A DNA stretch of 64,000 nt from Bacillus renqingensis (lineage in GTDB: Bacteria; Bacillota; Bacilli; Bacillales; Cytobacillaceae): contig NZ_JADDIU010000008.1 in NCBI RefSeq assembly GCF_016464375.1, forward strand, positions 108,637 to 172,636. Reading direction: 5' to 3'. This document shows positions 27,382 through 35,534 of the stretch, in pieces (positions within the stretch are counted from its first letter, which is position 1; every line of letters begins with the position of its first letter). The notes under the pieces are model-generated. The model ran no database searches, was not told the DNA's origin, and was given only the letters and a program-made list of their open reading frames with translations. Made by a program: the position numbers and the translations under genes.

Positions 27382-28245
27382 TTATCTTTTTACGCTATTC
27401 AAAACCTTGAACAAATCCCTGCCGTAGAATTTCTTACTTAATTCATTCGGTTTCTTTTCGTCTTTCAGCTTTTTCATTGCTTGATCAAATGCATCAGCAA
27501 ATTTTTGTTCTTTTTTGTTAAACAGCGGCCACGTTTTAATAACAGCAAATTCGTTATAAACGACGTCATCCTTTAAATTATAATAGGGACCGTTTTTATC
27601 AAGTACTTGCTTTTGAAATGCTCCTTCAATAATAACCCCGCCGTCTACGCGTCCTTCGTTCACCCATTGGACGACATCCACGGTAAAGGAATCGCCAGCC
27701 TTTAGTTTCACCTTATTATCAGGATGGGCTTTATTATACTCATCAATAATCGTATATTGCGCATTGTTTGCGGCAATTGGGGCTAAAGTCAATCCCTTTG
27801 AAGCAAAGTCTTCCAGTGTTTTAATGTTTTCATTTTTCTTCTTTAAGACAAGGCCGGCACTGCTAAGACCAAGAAATTCCTTTGGATAAATAAACTTCTT
27901 TGTTCTTTCTTCTGTCCAGAAGGCATTTTTCACCCCGACCTGATATTTTCCTTGTTCCACACCTAGCAATAAGTCATCGCTTGATGTTCCAACGAATTCA
28001 AATTTGTAATCTGGAAGTAATTCATCTACAAGTTTCATCACTTCAACATCATAACCAGTTGGGTTTCCATTTGGATCTAAGTAGGACATCGGTTTTGAAG
28101 CTTGGTCAAAGGCTACCTTTACTGTCCTTACTTTTGAATCACTGCTTTTATCTGACGATGACGCTGAATGGCTGCCGCAGCCGGCCAAAAGGGCCATTAA
28201 GGCAAGAGATGTTGCTGCCGCTTTTAAAAGTTTTTTAGCTTTCAT
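27382..28245 (-). CDS. Sulfur amino acid-binding lipoprotein (TcyJ/TcyK-like)
   Basis: 287 residues. Signal peptide with lipobox LLAGC (lipidated Cys at about 23), then a serine-rich linker and a type-3 solute-binding domain (VAFDQASKPMSYLDPNGNPTGYDVEVM). B. subtilis has two such proteins (TcyJ and TcyK); only one is present here. It heads the operon, with AAAGGGG upstream. The specificity for cystine or a similar compound is inferred from similarity to the Tcy system and from the sulfur-linked gene upstream. Confidence 0.88.
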   Translation of the reverse strand: MKAKKLLKAAATSLALMALLAGCGSHSASSSDKSSDSKVRTVKVAFDQASKPMSYLDPNGNPTGYDVEVMKLVDELLPDYKFEFVGTSSDDLLLGVEQGKYQVGVKNAFWTEERTKKFIYPKEFLGLSSAGLVLKKKNENIKTLEDFASKGLTLAPIAANNAQYTIIDEYNKAHPDNKVKLKAGDSFTVDVVQWVNEGRVDGGVIIEGAFQKQVLDKNGPYYNLKDDVVYNEFAVIKTWPLFNKKEQKFADAFDQAMKKLKDEKKPNELSKKFYGRDLFKVLNSVKR

Positions 28246-28324
28246 TTTCCATACCCCTTTTTATAGAAATATATTTATAACTAAGTTTATTTATTAATCA
28301 AACAGGAATAGTTGGTTTTGATAT

Positions 28325-28358
28325 AAAAAGATACCCCTCCTTTATAAGAGGAGGGGGC
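28325..28358 (-). terminator. Terminator of the acyl-CoA dehydrogenase-like gene
   Basis: On the minus strand CCCCTCCTCTTATAAAGGAGGGG forms a stem, followed by TATCTTTTTAT. It separates this gene from the transporter operon downstream, which therefore needs its own promoter in 28246-28324. Confidence 0.8.
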
Positions 28359-28399
28359 AACCTCCCAATCACTAAATCGTCATTTTTTTACAGACACCT

Positions 28400-29578
28400 C
28401 TATACTTGCTCGGCGGATTTTACTTTATCTTCTTCAAGAGCGGTCAATGCTAATTTTTTGATGGTCATATCGTCCATTGGCGGGTTATGCAGTCCTGCTC
28501 TTACATCTCGATAATGCCGTTGTAATGGATTGTTGCGCTGCAGACTTTTTGCTCCTACAACCCGCATTGCTTTATCAACAATGGAAATCGCCGAATTGGT
28601 AACCACATGCTTTACTACTCCAAGTTCATTTGTCAGCTGTTCTCGTTGCGATTCATGATCATATACCGCTGCCACACTATAAATGAGATGTCTGGCATTG
28701 ATTAACTCTAAGTCGATCTCGCCTAAGAGCTGCTGTACATTTGGCAGCTGGCTGATTGGTCCCTTTAAACTATTTGGCGAATGATGATTAGCAAAATGAA
28801 CAGCATAATCACGGGCAGCCTGGGCAATACCGAGATAACAGGCTGGAATATGCAGGATCCAGCCATTGATTTCACCGCCACGTGGCAGTTCAGGAAGCTC
28901 AACGAGATTAGATTCTTCTACCTTTACATTGTCCAGCACAAGGTCATGACTGCCAGTACCCCTCATCGCCATAACATCCCATGTCTCATCAATGGTCAAT
29001 CCCGGGGTATCCTTGTGAATGAGAAAGAAGCCTATACTTTGTTTTTCTTCAATCCAAGCGGAGGTGAGAAAATACGTTAATGCCGGCGACATGGTGGTAA
29101 AGATTTTACGCCCATTTAATATCCAGGAGCCGTCTTTTTTAACCGCGTATGTTCCGGGACGGCCTCCTCTTGTTGGGCTTCCTGTCTGGGCTTCACTAAC
29201 GGCCCGGTTGACCAATGCACCATTCACAATTTCCTTTGCAAAAAATTGCAAGTTGTCATCCGACCAAAGTTTTTTCTCATAAATTTCCCCCACAACACCA
29301 AGACTCCAGCCGATGGAGAGGGCCGTATTGCTATCGATACTTGCGAGCGTTTCTTGAAAAAGGACCATATCGTACACCTTTAATCCTTCTCCACCATAGG
29401 TCTTTGGCAGTGTAATACTTGTATATCCCATTTTTACAAGGTCATGGATATTTTCCTCAGGGAAAATGGCCAGATCATCAGAAATCATCCCTTTTTGATG
29501 AAACTCCACTTCATTTTTTCGCAATCTATCCAGCCATGTTCTTTGACTTGGTGTTTTAACGAATAGATCCTTCAACAC
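28400..29578 (-). CDS. Acyl-CoA dehydrogenase-like flavoprotein, probable sulfur metabolism (YdbM-like)
   Basis: 392 residues with all three acyl-CoA dehydrogenase domains: a helical N-terminus, a middle beta domain (AVSEAQTGSPTRGG, WILNGRKIFTT) and a helical C-terminus (GAKSLQRNNPLQRHYRDVRAG). The usual catalytic Glu of true dehydrogenases is not obvious; GLHNPPMDD ends the domain. Relatives act as flavin-dependent oxygenases on organosulfur compounds (DszC/SfnB type), and B. subtilis YdbM belongs to the CymR sulfur regulon. A CymR-like palindrome lies at 29597-29624. Together with the sulfur-type transporter next door, a role in using an organic sulfur source is likely but inferred. Confidence 0.8.
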   Translation of the reverse strand: MLKDLFVKTPSQRTWLDRLRKNEVEFHQKGMISDDLAIFPEENIHDLVKMGYTSITLPKTYGGEGLKVYDMVLFQETLASIDSNTALSIGWSLGVVGEIYEKKLWSDDNLQFFAKEIVNGALVNRAVSEAQTGSPTRGGRPGTYAVKKDGSWILNGRKIFTTMSPALTYFLTSAWIEEKQSIGFFLIHKDTPGLTIDETWDVMAMRGTGSHDLVLDNVKVEESNLVELPELPRGGEINGWILHIPACYLGIAQAARDYAVHFANHHSPNSLKGPISQLPNVQQLLGEIDLELINARHLIYSVAAVYDHESQREQLTNELGVVKHVVTNSAISIVDKAMRVVGAKSLQRNNPLQRHYRDVRAGLHNPPMDDMTIKKLALTALEEDKVKSAEQV

Positions 29579-29909
29579 TTTTTCCCCCTAAACGAATAAT
29601 TCCGATTAATTTTATTGGATTAATGATAGCGAAGGTAAACAAAGCTGTCAAGAGTTATTATTGACTCTTGTTAAAATTCTAAATATTAATGGGAACATAG
29701 CTAAAGGTTGTAGTGGGTAGTTTCTACTGTTAAGGTATTGTTTATTAGTACATTTTGTGAAGATGGCTTTTAATTACGAAGTTAATCACGAATTTATGGT
29801 AAGATAGAAAGAGGGAAATATTTGAAACTTATTTTCAGAGGGAATATGTGGTCTAAATTATGTTATTATGACAATAGATTTTTCCGACCATTTAGGAGGA
29901 GACGATTAG
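29579..29909. other. 331-bp divergent intergenic region
   Basis: It contains the CymR-like site for the minus-strand gene and, for the plus-strand prenyltransferase, a candidate extended -10 TGGTAAGAT (29797-29805). I see nothing else in it. Confidence 0.4.
29597..29624 (-). promoter_or_regulatory. CymR-like operator
   Basis: TAATTCC-N13-GGATTAAT, interrupted palindrome just upstream of the YdbM-like gene. The same pattern with almost the same spacer (TAATTCCGA...TTATTGGA) is found upstream of tcyP at 49454-49480, a classical CymR target. Confidence 0.6.
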
Positions 29910-30851
29910 ATGAAGGAAGAAAGCTACGCCATTCCACGAAATGATGGTAAGGCTGTATTATCAAATGAACGGAATGCTTCAAGCTTATTTTCTGATTTAA
30001 AGTTATTATTTAAAGGTCCGGTTTTAATAGCGAATAGCCTTCCTGTTGTTACTGGTTTTTGGCTGGCTGTATATTTTCTCGGTACATCCTTTAGCGATTA
30101 TCTCGATTTATTTTTCCTGACAATTGTTGGCAGCACCTTGGTGATAGCTGGTGCCCTGGTGATCAATAACTGGTATGATGTCGATATTGACACAGTGATG
30201 GACCGGACAAAAAATCGTCCGACAGTTACAGGACATTTTTCACTAAGGTCTGTTCTCATGTTGGGAATCGTTTTAACAGTTCTCGGTTTTGCATTGTTGC
30301 TGTTTACCACTTGGGAAGCCGTTCTTTATGCGTTTATCGGCTGGTTTACTTATTGTATTTTGTATACGATGTGGTCAAAGCGGCGGTATACGCTGAATAC
30401 TGTTATTGGGAGTGTTTCTGGCGCCGTTACACCTTTGATTGGCTGGGCTGCCGTGGGATCAAGTGACCATATTGTTCCGATTATCCTGGCGCTGATTATC
30501 TTTGTTTTTCAAATGCCGCATACGTTTGCGATTGCGATAAAAAAGTATGATGAATATAAAGCAGCAAAAGTGGCGATGCTCCCGGTTGTCTATGGTTTTG
30601 AGATGACAAAACGGCAAATGGCCGTTTATATTGCCTGTTTGCTTCCACTGCCGTTCTATCTCGGTTCGCTTGGGATCACCTTTGTTGTTTTAGCAACATT
30701 GATGAATGTGGGCTGGCTTGCCGTTAGCATTTACGGTTTCTTTGCGAAAGATGATAAGAAATGGGCCAATGTGATGTTCCTTTGTTCAGTAAACTATATA
30801 ACCATCTTGTTTGTAATGGCAATTGTTGTAACGTTGCCGGTATTTCGTTAA
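29910..30851 (+). CDS. ctaB: UbiA-family prenyltransferase, protoheme IX farnesyltransferase (CtaB-like)
   Basis: 313 residues, TTAGGAGGAG before the ATG. It has about eight or nine membrane helices. The aspartate-rich prenyl-diphosphate site NNWYDVDIDTVMDRTKNRP is at about 86-104, and the second site is in the loop ahead of PHTFAIAIKKYDEYKAAKVAML. These fit heme O synthase, which adds farnesyl to heme B for cytochrome aa3/caa3 oxidase. It is a single gene, not in a cta cluster, so it may be the second copy seen in many bacilli. Other UbiA members are less likely because of the RTKNRP motif. Confidence 0.85.
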   Translation: MKEESYAIPRNDGKAVLSNERNASSLFSDLKLLFKGPVLIANSLPVVTGFWLAVYFLGTSFSDYLDLFFLTIVGSTLVIAGALVINNWYDVDIDTVMDRTKNRPTVTGHFSLRSVLMLGIVLTVLGFALLLFTTWEAVLYAFIGWFTYCILYTMWSKRRYTLNTVIGSVSGAVTPLIGWAAVGSSDHIVPIILALIIFVFQMPHTFAIAIKKYDEYKAAKVAMLPVVYGFEMTKRQMAVYIACLLPLPFYLGSLGITFVVLATLMNVGWLAVSIYGFFAKDDKKWANVMFLCSVNYITILFVMAIVVTLPVFR

Positions 30852-30856
30852 AGAGG

Positions 30857-30889
30857 AAACCTTGTCAATGATTTTGACAAGGTTTTTTT
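30857..30889 (+). terminator. Terminator of ctaB-like gene
   Basis: AACCTTGTCA (30858-30867) pairs with TGACAAGGTT (30875-30884), followed by a run of T. Confidence 0.9.
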
Positions 30890-30920
30890 GTACTATAATA
30901 ATTTATAAGTTTTTAACTTC

Positions 30921-30938
30921 GAGAAATGTCCAGCTCCA
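30921..30938 (+). repeat. Dispersed element, copy 2
   Basis: GAGAAATGTCCAGCTCCA, one base different from the copies at 2248 and 35279. Confidence 0.5.
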
Positions 30939-30985
30939 CAAGGAAGGCCTCGGCAGGATTAACTTTGCATGAAAGTACTTAAAGT

Positions 30986-31193
30986 GGTCCAAAGAGCGCG
31001 AAGGATAGAAAAAAGCAGGGACGCGCGCACTTAGGGAGGTCCAAAGAACGCGAAATAAAGAAAACAGCAGAGCCACGCGCACTTAGGGAGGTCCAAAGAG
31101 CGCGTAGAAGAGAAAAAACGAGAGCCGCGCGCACTTAGGGAGGTTCAAAGAGCGCGTAGAAGAGAAAAAACGAGAGCCACGCGCACTTAGCGG
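30986..31193 (+). repeat. Four tandem copies of a 52-bp unit
   Basis: Units start at 30986, 31038, 31090 and 31142. Each begins GGTCCAAAGAGCGCG (third base of the last unit's CC changed) and ends CGCGCACTTAGGGA. Units 3 and 4 are nearly identical; unit 1 is most diverged. No coding frame runs through. The rest of this 396-bp gap holds only the ctaB terminator and the dispersed element. Confidence 0.9.
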
Positions 31194-31247
31194 GGGCAAA
31201 CAGCCAAAAAGAGAAACATCCAGCCCCCATGACGCTCAAAAAAGTAA

Positions 31248-32123
31248 TTAGACCGTTACACCCGGTAGAATATTTCGTAAATTTTTTTCTTCTTCTGCAC
31301 TTAAAGCCACCAACGGTAACCTGACACTGCCTACCGGAATCCCCGTCATATGTAAGGCTGCCTTTACCGGAGCAGGGTTGGGTGCTGCAAATAAGGCTTT
31401 CATAACCGGAAGCAGGCGGCGATGTAATGAAGCAGCCCCCTGTATGTCACCGCTTTTAAGCCGATTTATCATTTCTTGCATCTCATTACCGATAATATGG
31501 GAAGCAACCGAAATAACCCCCGCACCACCAATCGATAAAACGGGTATTGTTAAAGCATCATCACCACTAAACAGCAGAAAGTCCTCAGCTGTTCTTTCAA
31601 TGATTTCTGCCATCGCCTCTAAATTGCCGCTTGCTTCTTTGATAGCAACGATATTATCAACTTGCGAAAGACGAACAATGGTCTCCACAGACATGTTTAC
31701 CACACTTCGACCTGGGATATTATACAGCATTACTGGTAATGATGTAGCTTCTGCAATTGCTTTAAAGTGTTGAAATAATCCTTCTTGTGATGGTTTATTA
31801 TAATAAGGAGTAACGAGCATAATCCCATCAACACCTGTTTCTTCTGCCATCTTAGTCAGGGAAATCGATGCTCTCGTGTTGTTGGATCCTGTTCCGGCTA
31901 TGACCGGAACTCTGCCATCGGCAACCGCGACGACCACCTTAAATAACTCTATCTTTTCTTCTGTTGTTAATGTAGGAGATTCACCTGTTGTCCCAGCAAT
32001 AACTAATCCATCCGTCCCATTGGCAATTAAATGATTTACTAAGTTTTTTACAGCGTTCACATCTACCTCGCCATGTTGATCAAACGGCGTCACCATGGCA
32101 GTTAAAACTTGGCCAAAATTCAT
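31248..32123 (-). CDS. dapA: 4-hydroxy-tetrahydrodipicolinate synthase
   Basis: 291 residues. I chose ATG 32123, which gives MNFGQVLTAMVTPF as in other Bacillus DapA and 8 bases to AAAAAGGG. This is the class I aldolase barrel: GTTGESPTL (pyruvate site), Tyr134 in YNIPGR and the Schiff-base Lys162 in AIKEASG. It condenses pyruvate with aspartate semialdehyde, the first step to diaminopimelate, lysine and the spore compound dipicolinate. A lysine riboswitch with terminator lies directly upstream, so lysine represses it. It stands alone rather than in the usual asd-dapG-dapA operon. Confidence 0.93.
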   Translation of the reverse strand: MNFGQVLTAMVTPFDQHGEVDVNAVKNLVNHLIANGTDGLVIAGTTGESPTLTTEEKIELFKVVVAVADGRVPVIAGTGSNNTRASISLTKMAEETGVDGIMLVTPYYNKPSQEGLFQHFKAIAEATSLPVMLYNIPGRSVVNMSVETIVRLSQVDNIVAIKEASGNLEAMAEIIERTAEDFLLFSGDDALTIPVLSIGGAGVISVASHIIGNEMQEMINRLKSGDIQGAASLHRRLLPVMKALFAAPNPAPVKAALHMTGIPVGSVRLPLVALSAEEEKNLRNILPGVTV

Positions 32124-32191
32124 CATTCTCACCCTTTTTAAAAAATTTTTTTAAAAAAATTAGAGGTGGATCAGGCCGTTCCAAATCAACG

Positions 32192-32230
32192 CAAAAAAGC
32201 AGCAGCGGTGGAAGCTTCCTCGCTGCTGCA
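32192..32230 (-). terminator. Intrinsic terminator of the lysine riboswitch
   Basis: Minus strand GCAGCAGCG/CGCTGCTGC stem (32229-32221 with 32207-32199), with GGAAGCTTCC inside the stem-loop and six T after it. It lies between the riboswitch aptamer and dapA. Confidence 0.88.
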
Positions 32231-32262
32231 GTAGAAACATCATCATAAACAAGTTCCTATGC

Positions 32263-32440
32263 GTGAGATAGCCCTCCATATAGTTTCCTATATGACAGTT
32301 CTGTATTTATTCAATAGCAGAACCAGCTTCAAGAACAATGAGTTTCTTGATGCTTCGGCAAATTCCCCTTTCTATAATCGTCAATGGATCTCATTATCCT
32401 CCAATTATATACTCATGGTCTTTGCGCCTCTATCCTCACT
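32263..32440 (-). promoter_or_regulatory. Lysine riboswitch (L box) of dapA
   Basis: Read on the minus strand, the element has the conserved L-box blocks in order: GGATAGAGGCGCAAAG (P1/P2 start), GAAAGGGGAATTTGCCGAAGC, then CTGGTTCTGCTATTGAATAAA, CAGAACTGTCA and finally GGAGGGCTATCTC closing P1. This fits the lysC-type aptamer of B. subtilis. Lysine binding should favour the terminator at 32192-32230 and switch dapA off. The 475-bp gap 32124-32598 is mostly this regulatory leader. Confidence 0.92.
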
Positions 32441-32598
32441 TCAAAAGGTATTGAAGTAAGAAAATATTTAATTAACTGTAAATATATCAAAGATTTCCTA
32501 CTCTTTCAAGAGTTAAATGATGTTTTATGATATTTGAGATTTTTAATGCAGAGTAGTAAAGTGATGAAAGGGAAAATTAGTGAGAGAAGGGTTTTTTA

Positions 32599-33798
32599 AT
32601 GAGTAAGTTGCAACAAGGGACAACAGCATTTCGTAAAGCCAATTTTGCCCTGTTTGCCGGGGGATTCATTACGTTTTCGATACTCTATGATGTTCAACCG
32701 TTAATGCCGATTTTTTCAAAGGAATTTCATATATCAGCAGCAGCGGGTAGTTTAACGTTATCGGTGACAACCTTAACGCTGGCCATCTCGATGCTCATTA
32801 CCAGCTCTTTGTCAGAGGCATGGGGCCGGAAAATCATGATGTCTGTTTCATTGCTGTTGTCATCCCTGATTGTTATTTTTACGGCCTTCAGTCCAACATT
32901 TGGGTCGTTGTTAGGGTTTCGCATTTTGCAGGGGGTTGTTCTTGCCGGGCTTCCGGCGATTGCGATGGCCTATTTGGGTGAAGAAGTCGAGCCAAAAAGT
33001 CTTGGCACGGCGATGGGATTGTATATTAGCGGTAATTCCATCGGCGGGATGGCAGGGAGAATTATTACTGGTTCAGTGACTGACTTTTTTTCATGGCGGG
33101 TTGCCATGGGCAGCATCGGGGTGATTAGTTTAGCCTTAAGTATCTGGTTTTGGCTCAATTTGCCAAAGTCACGCAATTTTACCCCAAGGCCATTGAAGAT
33201 GAAGGCCCTGTTTACTTCCTTGTTCCACCATTTACGCGATCCGGCACTTCTCTGTTTATACGGGATTGCATTTATTTTAATGGGCAGTTTTGTAACCTTG
33301 TACAACTATATCGGTTTCCAGCTGCTGGCGCCGCCATATCGGTTAAGTCAGACGATTGTTGGCTGGATTTTTATTGTCTATTTAACCGGCACCTTCAGCT
33401 CAACCTGGATGGGACGGCTGTCTGATTCACTCGGAAGGCGAAAGGTTCTCTGGATCGGTCTTGTGATCATGGTCGCGGGGGGTTTGTTAACACTTGTTGC
33501 ACCATTGGTGATAAAGATTATCGGTATTGCTATTTTCACCTTCGGCTTTTTTGGCTCCCATTCGATTGCCTCAAGCTGGGTCGGGAGAAGGGCGAAAACC
33601 GAGAAGGCTCAAGCTTCGTCCCTTTACTTATTTTTTTACTATAGCGGTTCAAGCGTCGCCGGTACTGTTGGGGGATTTTTCTGGACAAATTTTGGCTGGA
33701 CAGGGGTTATTGGTTTTATCACTTTCCTCCTGCTTTGCGCCTTTCCGCTGTCGGTTAAACTATCCTCGATACCAGTAAAAGAGTTGCAGACAAAATAG
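32599..33798 (+). CDS. MFS transporter (YnfM/AraJ-like)
   Basis: 399 residues, twelve predicted membrane helices. Features: DVQPLMPIFSKEFHIS in the first helix, the MFS loop motif SEAWGRKIMM between helices 2 and 3, and its second-half counterpart LSDSLGRRKVLW. GRASLIKE gates such as LGFRILQGVVLAGLPA in helix 4 are typical of the drug/sugar efflux subfamily that includes YnfM and YgaY. Substrate is unknown. It is a single gene with GAGAGAAGGG upstream. Confidence 0.85.
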   Translation: MSKLQQGTTAFRKANFALFAGGFITFSILYDVQPLMPIFSKEFHISAAAGSLTLSVTTLTLAISMLITSSLSEAWGRKIMMSVSLLLSSLIVIFTAFSPTFGSLLGFRILQGVVLAGLPAIAMAYLGEEVEPKSLGTAMGLYISGNSIGGMAGRIITGSVTDFFSWRVAMGSIGVISLALSIWFWLNLPKSRNFTPRPLKMKALFTSLFHHLRDPALLCLYGIAFILMGSFVTLYNYIGFQLLAPPYRLSQTIVGWIFIVYLTGTFSSTWMGRLSDSLGRRKVLWIGLVIMVAGGLLTLVAPLVIKIIGIAIFTFGFFGSHSIASSWVGRRAKTEKAQASSLYLFFYYSGSSVAGTVGGFFWTNFGWTGVIGFITFLLLCAFPLSVKLSSIPVKELQTK

Positions 33799-33861
33799 AC
33801 AGCGGGCTCTATCTTGGCTGTGCCAGTTTTATTATATTTACTATACTAAGGTGATAAGTAT

Positions 33862-35232
33862 ATGGAGCTACCAAAAGATTTTACAACGAAAATGCAGCGG
33901 CTTCTACAAGAAGAGTATGATGATTTTTTAAAAAGTTATCAGGATGAAAAAACACAGGGCCTTCGGGTCAACACGTTGAAGGTTTCAATTGAGGAATTTA
34001 CAAAAATGAGTCCTTTCTCTTTGAAGAAAATTCCATGGGTAGAAGAGGGGTTTTACTATGGGGGCGGGGATAGGCCGGGCAAGCATCCATACCATGAGGC
34101 AGGATTGTATTATATCCAGGAACCAAGTGCGATGGCGGCAGGAGAAATTCTCGACCCCCAGCCTGGTGAGAGGGTTTTGGATTTATGTGCGGCACCTGGC
34201 GGCAAAACCAGCCATATTGCCGAAAGAATGAAGCAGCAAGGTTTTTTAGTAACCAATGAAATCTATCCAGCCAGGGCCAAGATTCTGTCACAAAATGTTG
34301 AACGAATGGGGATCAAGAATGCCGTTGTTACAAATGAAGCTCCTGCTCGTTTGGCGGAAAGGTTTCCCGGCTATTTTGACCGGGTGATGGTTGATGCCCC
34401 TTGTTCCGGGGAGGGAATGTTCCGTAAAGATCCGCAAGCTTGTGGAGAATGGAGTCTAGAGAATGTGGTACAATGCGCAGCACGTCAGCTCGACATTCTG
34501 AAATCTGCCGGAGAGATGCTGCGGCCTGAGGGCCGGTTAGTTTATTCCACCTGCACCTTTTCACCTGAAGAAAACGAGGGGGTGATTAGCCGGTTTTTAC
34601 AGCTTCACCCGAACTTTGAAATTGAAAACGTCCAAGTATATAAAGGGTTTGGCCGCGGCAGAAAGGAGTGGGTTGAAGGGGCAGCAGCGGAAATAGAAAA
34701 AACCTTCAGGCTATGGCCACATCAGCTGCAAGGCGAGGGACATTACATTGCGGTGTTAAGAAAAATAGATGGAGAGGAATCAGGGAAGCCGAAATATGTT
34801 AAAACGGTGTCGGACCCAAAGCTGCTAAAAAGTTATCTTCAGTTTGCGGAGGAAAATCTGGCAGCTGCACCAACGGGGGAATTTTTATTATTTGGTGAGC
34901 AATTGTATCTTGTTCCGAAAGACATGTTATCGTTAGAAAATCTCAAGGTCATTCGCCCAGGGTGGCATTTAGGTACGATAAAGAAAAATCGCTTCGAGCC
35001 ATCCCATGCACTGGCACTGGCGTTAGCGGGCACTCAGGTAAAGCAACGCTTTAGTTTGAGCAAGGATTCCCGGGAAATCTTAGCATATTTAAAAGGTGAA
35101 TCGTTGCCGGCGGATGGTCCAAAAGGCTGGTACTTGGTAGAAGTAGATGGTTATTCTATCGGTTGGGGGAAATTGTCTGATCATCTGTTAAAAAACCATT
35201 ATCCAAAAGGATTAAGATGGGCGGCGACTTAG
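33862..35232 (+). CDS. RsmF/RsmB-like rRNA cytosine-C5 methyltransferase
   Basis: 456 residues. SAM motif DLCAAPGGKTSHIA at about 111-124; motif IV DAPCSGEGMFRKDP and the catalytic-cysteine motif VYSTCTFSPEENEGV follow. This is the NOL1/Nop2/Sun family. The C-terminal third (about 320-456) holds the PUA-like RNA-binding part found in RsmF/YebU relatives. It methylates cytosine in rRNA; the exact position cannot be given. AAGGTGAT precedes the ATG. Confidence 0.9.
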   Translation: MELPKDFTTKMQRLLQEEYDDFLKSYQDEKTQGLRVNTLKVSIEEFTKMSPFSLKKIPWVEEGFYYGGGDRPGKHPYHEAGLYYIQEPSAMAAGEILDPQPGERVLDLCAAPGGKTSHIAERMKQQGFLVTNEIYPARAKILSQNVERMGIKNAVVTNEAPARLAERFPGYFDRVMVDAPCSGEGMFRKDPQACGEWSLENVVQCAARQLDILKSAGEMLRPEGRLVYSTCTFSPEENEGVISRFLQLHPNFEIENVQVYKGFGRGRKEWVEGAAAEIEKTFRLWPHQLQGEGHYIAVLRKIDGEESGKPKYVKTVSDPKLLKSYLQFAEENLAAAPTGEFLLFGEQLYLVPKDMLSLENLKVIRPGWHLGTIKKNRFEPSHALALALAGTQVKQRFSLSKDSREILAYLKGESLPADGPKGWYLVEVDGYSIGWGKLSDHLLKNHYPKGLRWAAT

Positions 35233-35278
35233 GGATATAGGTGGATTGTTTTTTGAAGAGCCCTTTTCTGTGTTGTTG

Positions 35279-35303
35279 GACTTTGAGAATTGTCCAGCTC
35301 CAC
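35279..35303 (+). repeat. Dispersed element, copy 3
   Basis: GACTTTGAGAATTGTCCAGC..., identical over its core to the copy at 2248-2271. It lies between the methyltransferase gene and the EIIA promoter. Confidence 0.6.
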
Positions 35304-35338
35304 AATGATGATGAATCCGCCTACACAACTGAATTATA

Positions 35339-35347
35339 TGCTATAAT
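35339..35347 (+). promoter_or_regulatory. Extended -10 promoter for EIIA
   Basis: TGCTATAAT, a perfect extended -10 box. It places the start around 35354, just ahead of the antiterminator-like leader. Confidence 0.6.
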
Positions 35348-35362
35348 TAGTGTGACTTTATA

Positions 35363-35449
35363 TTGATCACATGTTATACTTTCGAACAGGCATAGTTGTT
35401 AAGATGGAAGGCTTGTTCATCCTTCTATGACACTCCGATGCCTTTTTTG
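35363..35449 (+). promoter_or_regulatory. GlcT-type RNA antiterminator overlapping a terminator
   Basis: GATCACATGTTATACT...TTCGAACAGGCATAGTTG (35365-35398) closely resembles, from memory, the RAT sequence of ptsG that the antiterminator GlcT binds (CGTGTTACTGATTCG...CAGGCATGAGT). Its AGGCAT (35388-35393) also pairs with ATGCCT (35438-35443), followed by TTTTTT; an inner stem ATGGAAGG/CCTTCTAT supports the terminator. The two folds are mutually exclusive, as in GlcT control. Confidence 0.65.
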
Positions 35450-35534
35450 TTGGCCAATAATCCAAGTAAATTGGATAAAGAGAAAAAGTAGGTTCAACTT
35501 AATTTCAATCATAGCCATAAAGGAGATAGATGAA

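Noticed and set aside
32259..32459. 66-codon plus-strand frame
   Set aside because: It is the antisense of the lysine riboswitch of dapA.
35427..35534. N-terminal extension of the EIIA protein
   Set aside because: The extension codes over the antiterminator leader and lacks a ribosome binding site; ATG 35535 has one and starts the domain.
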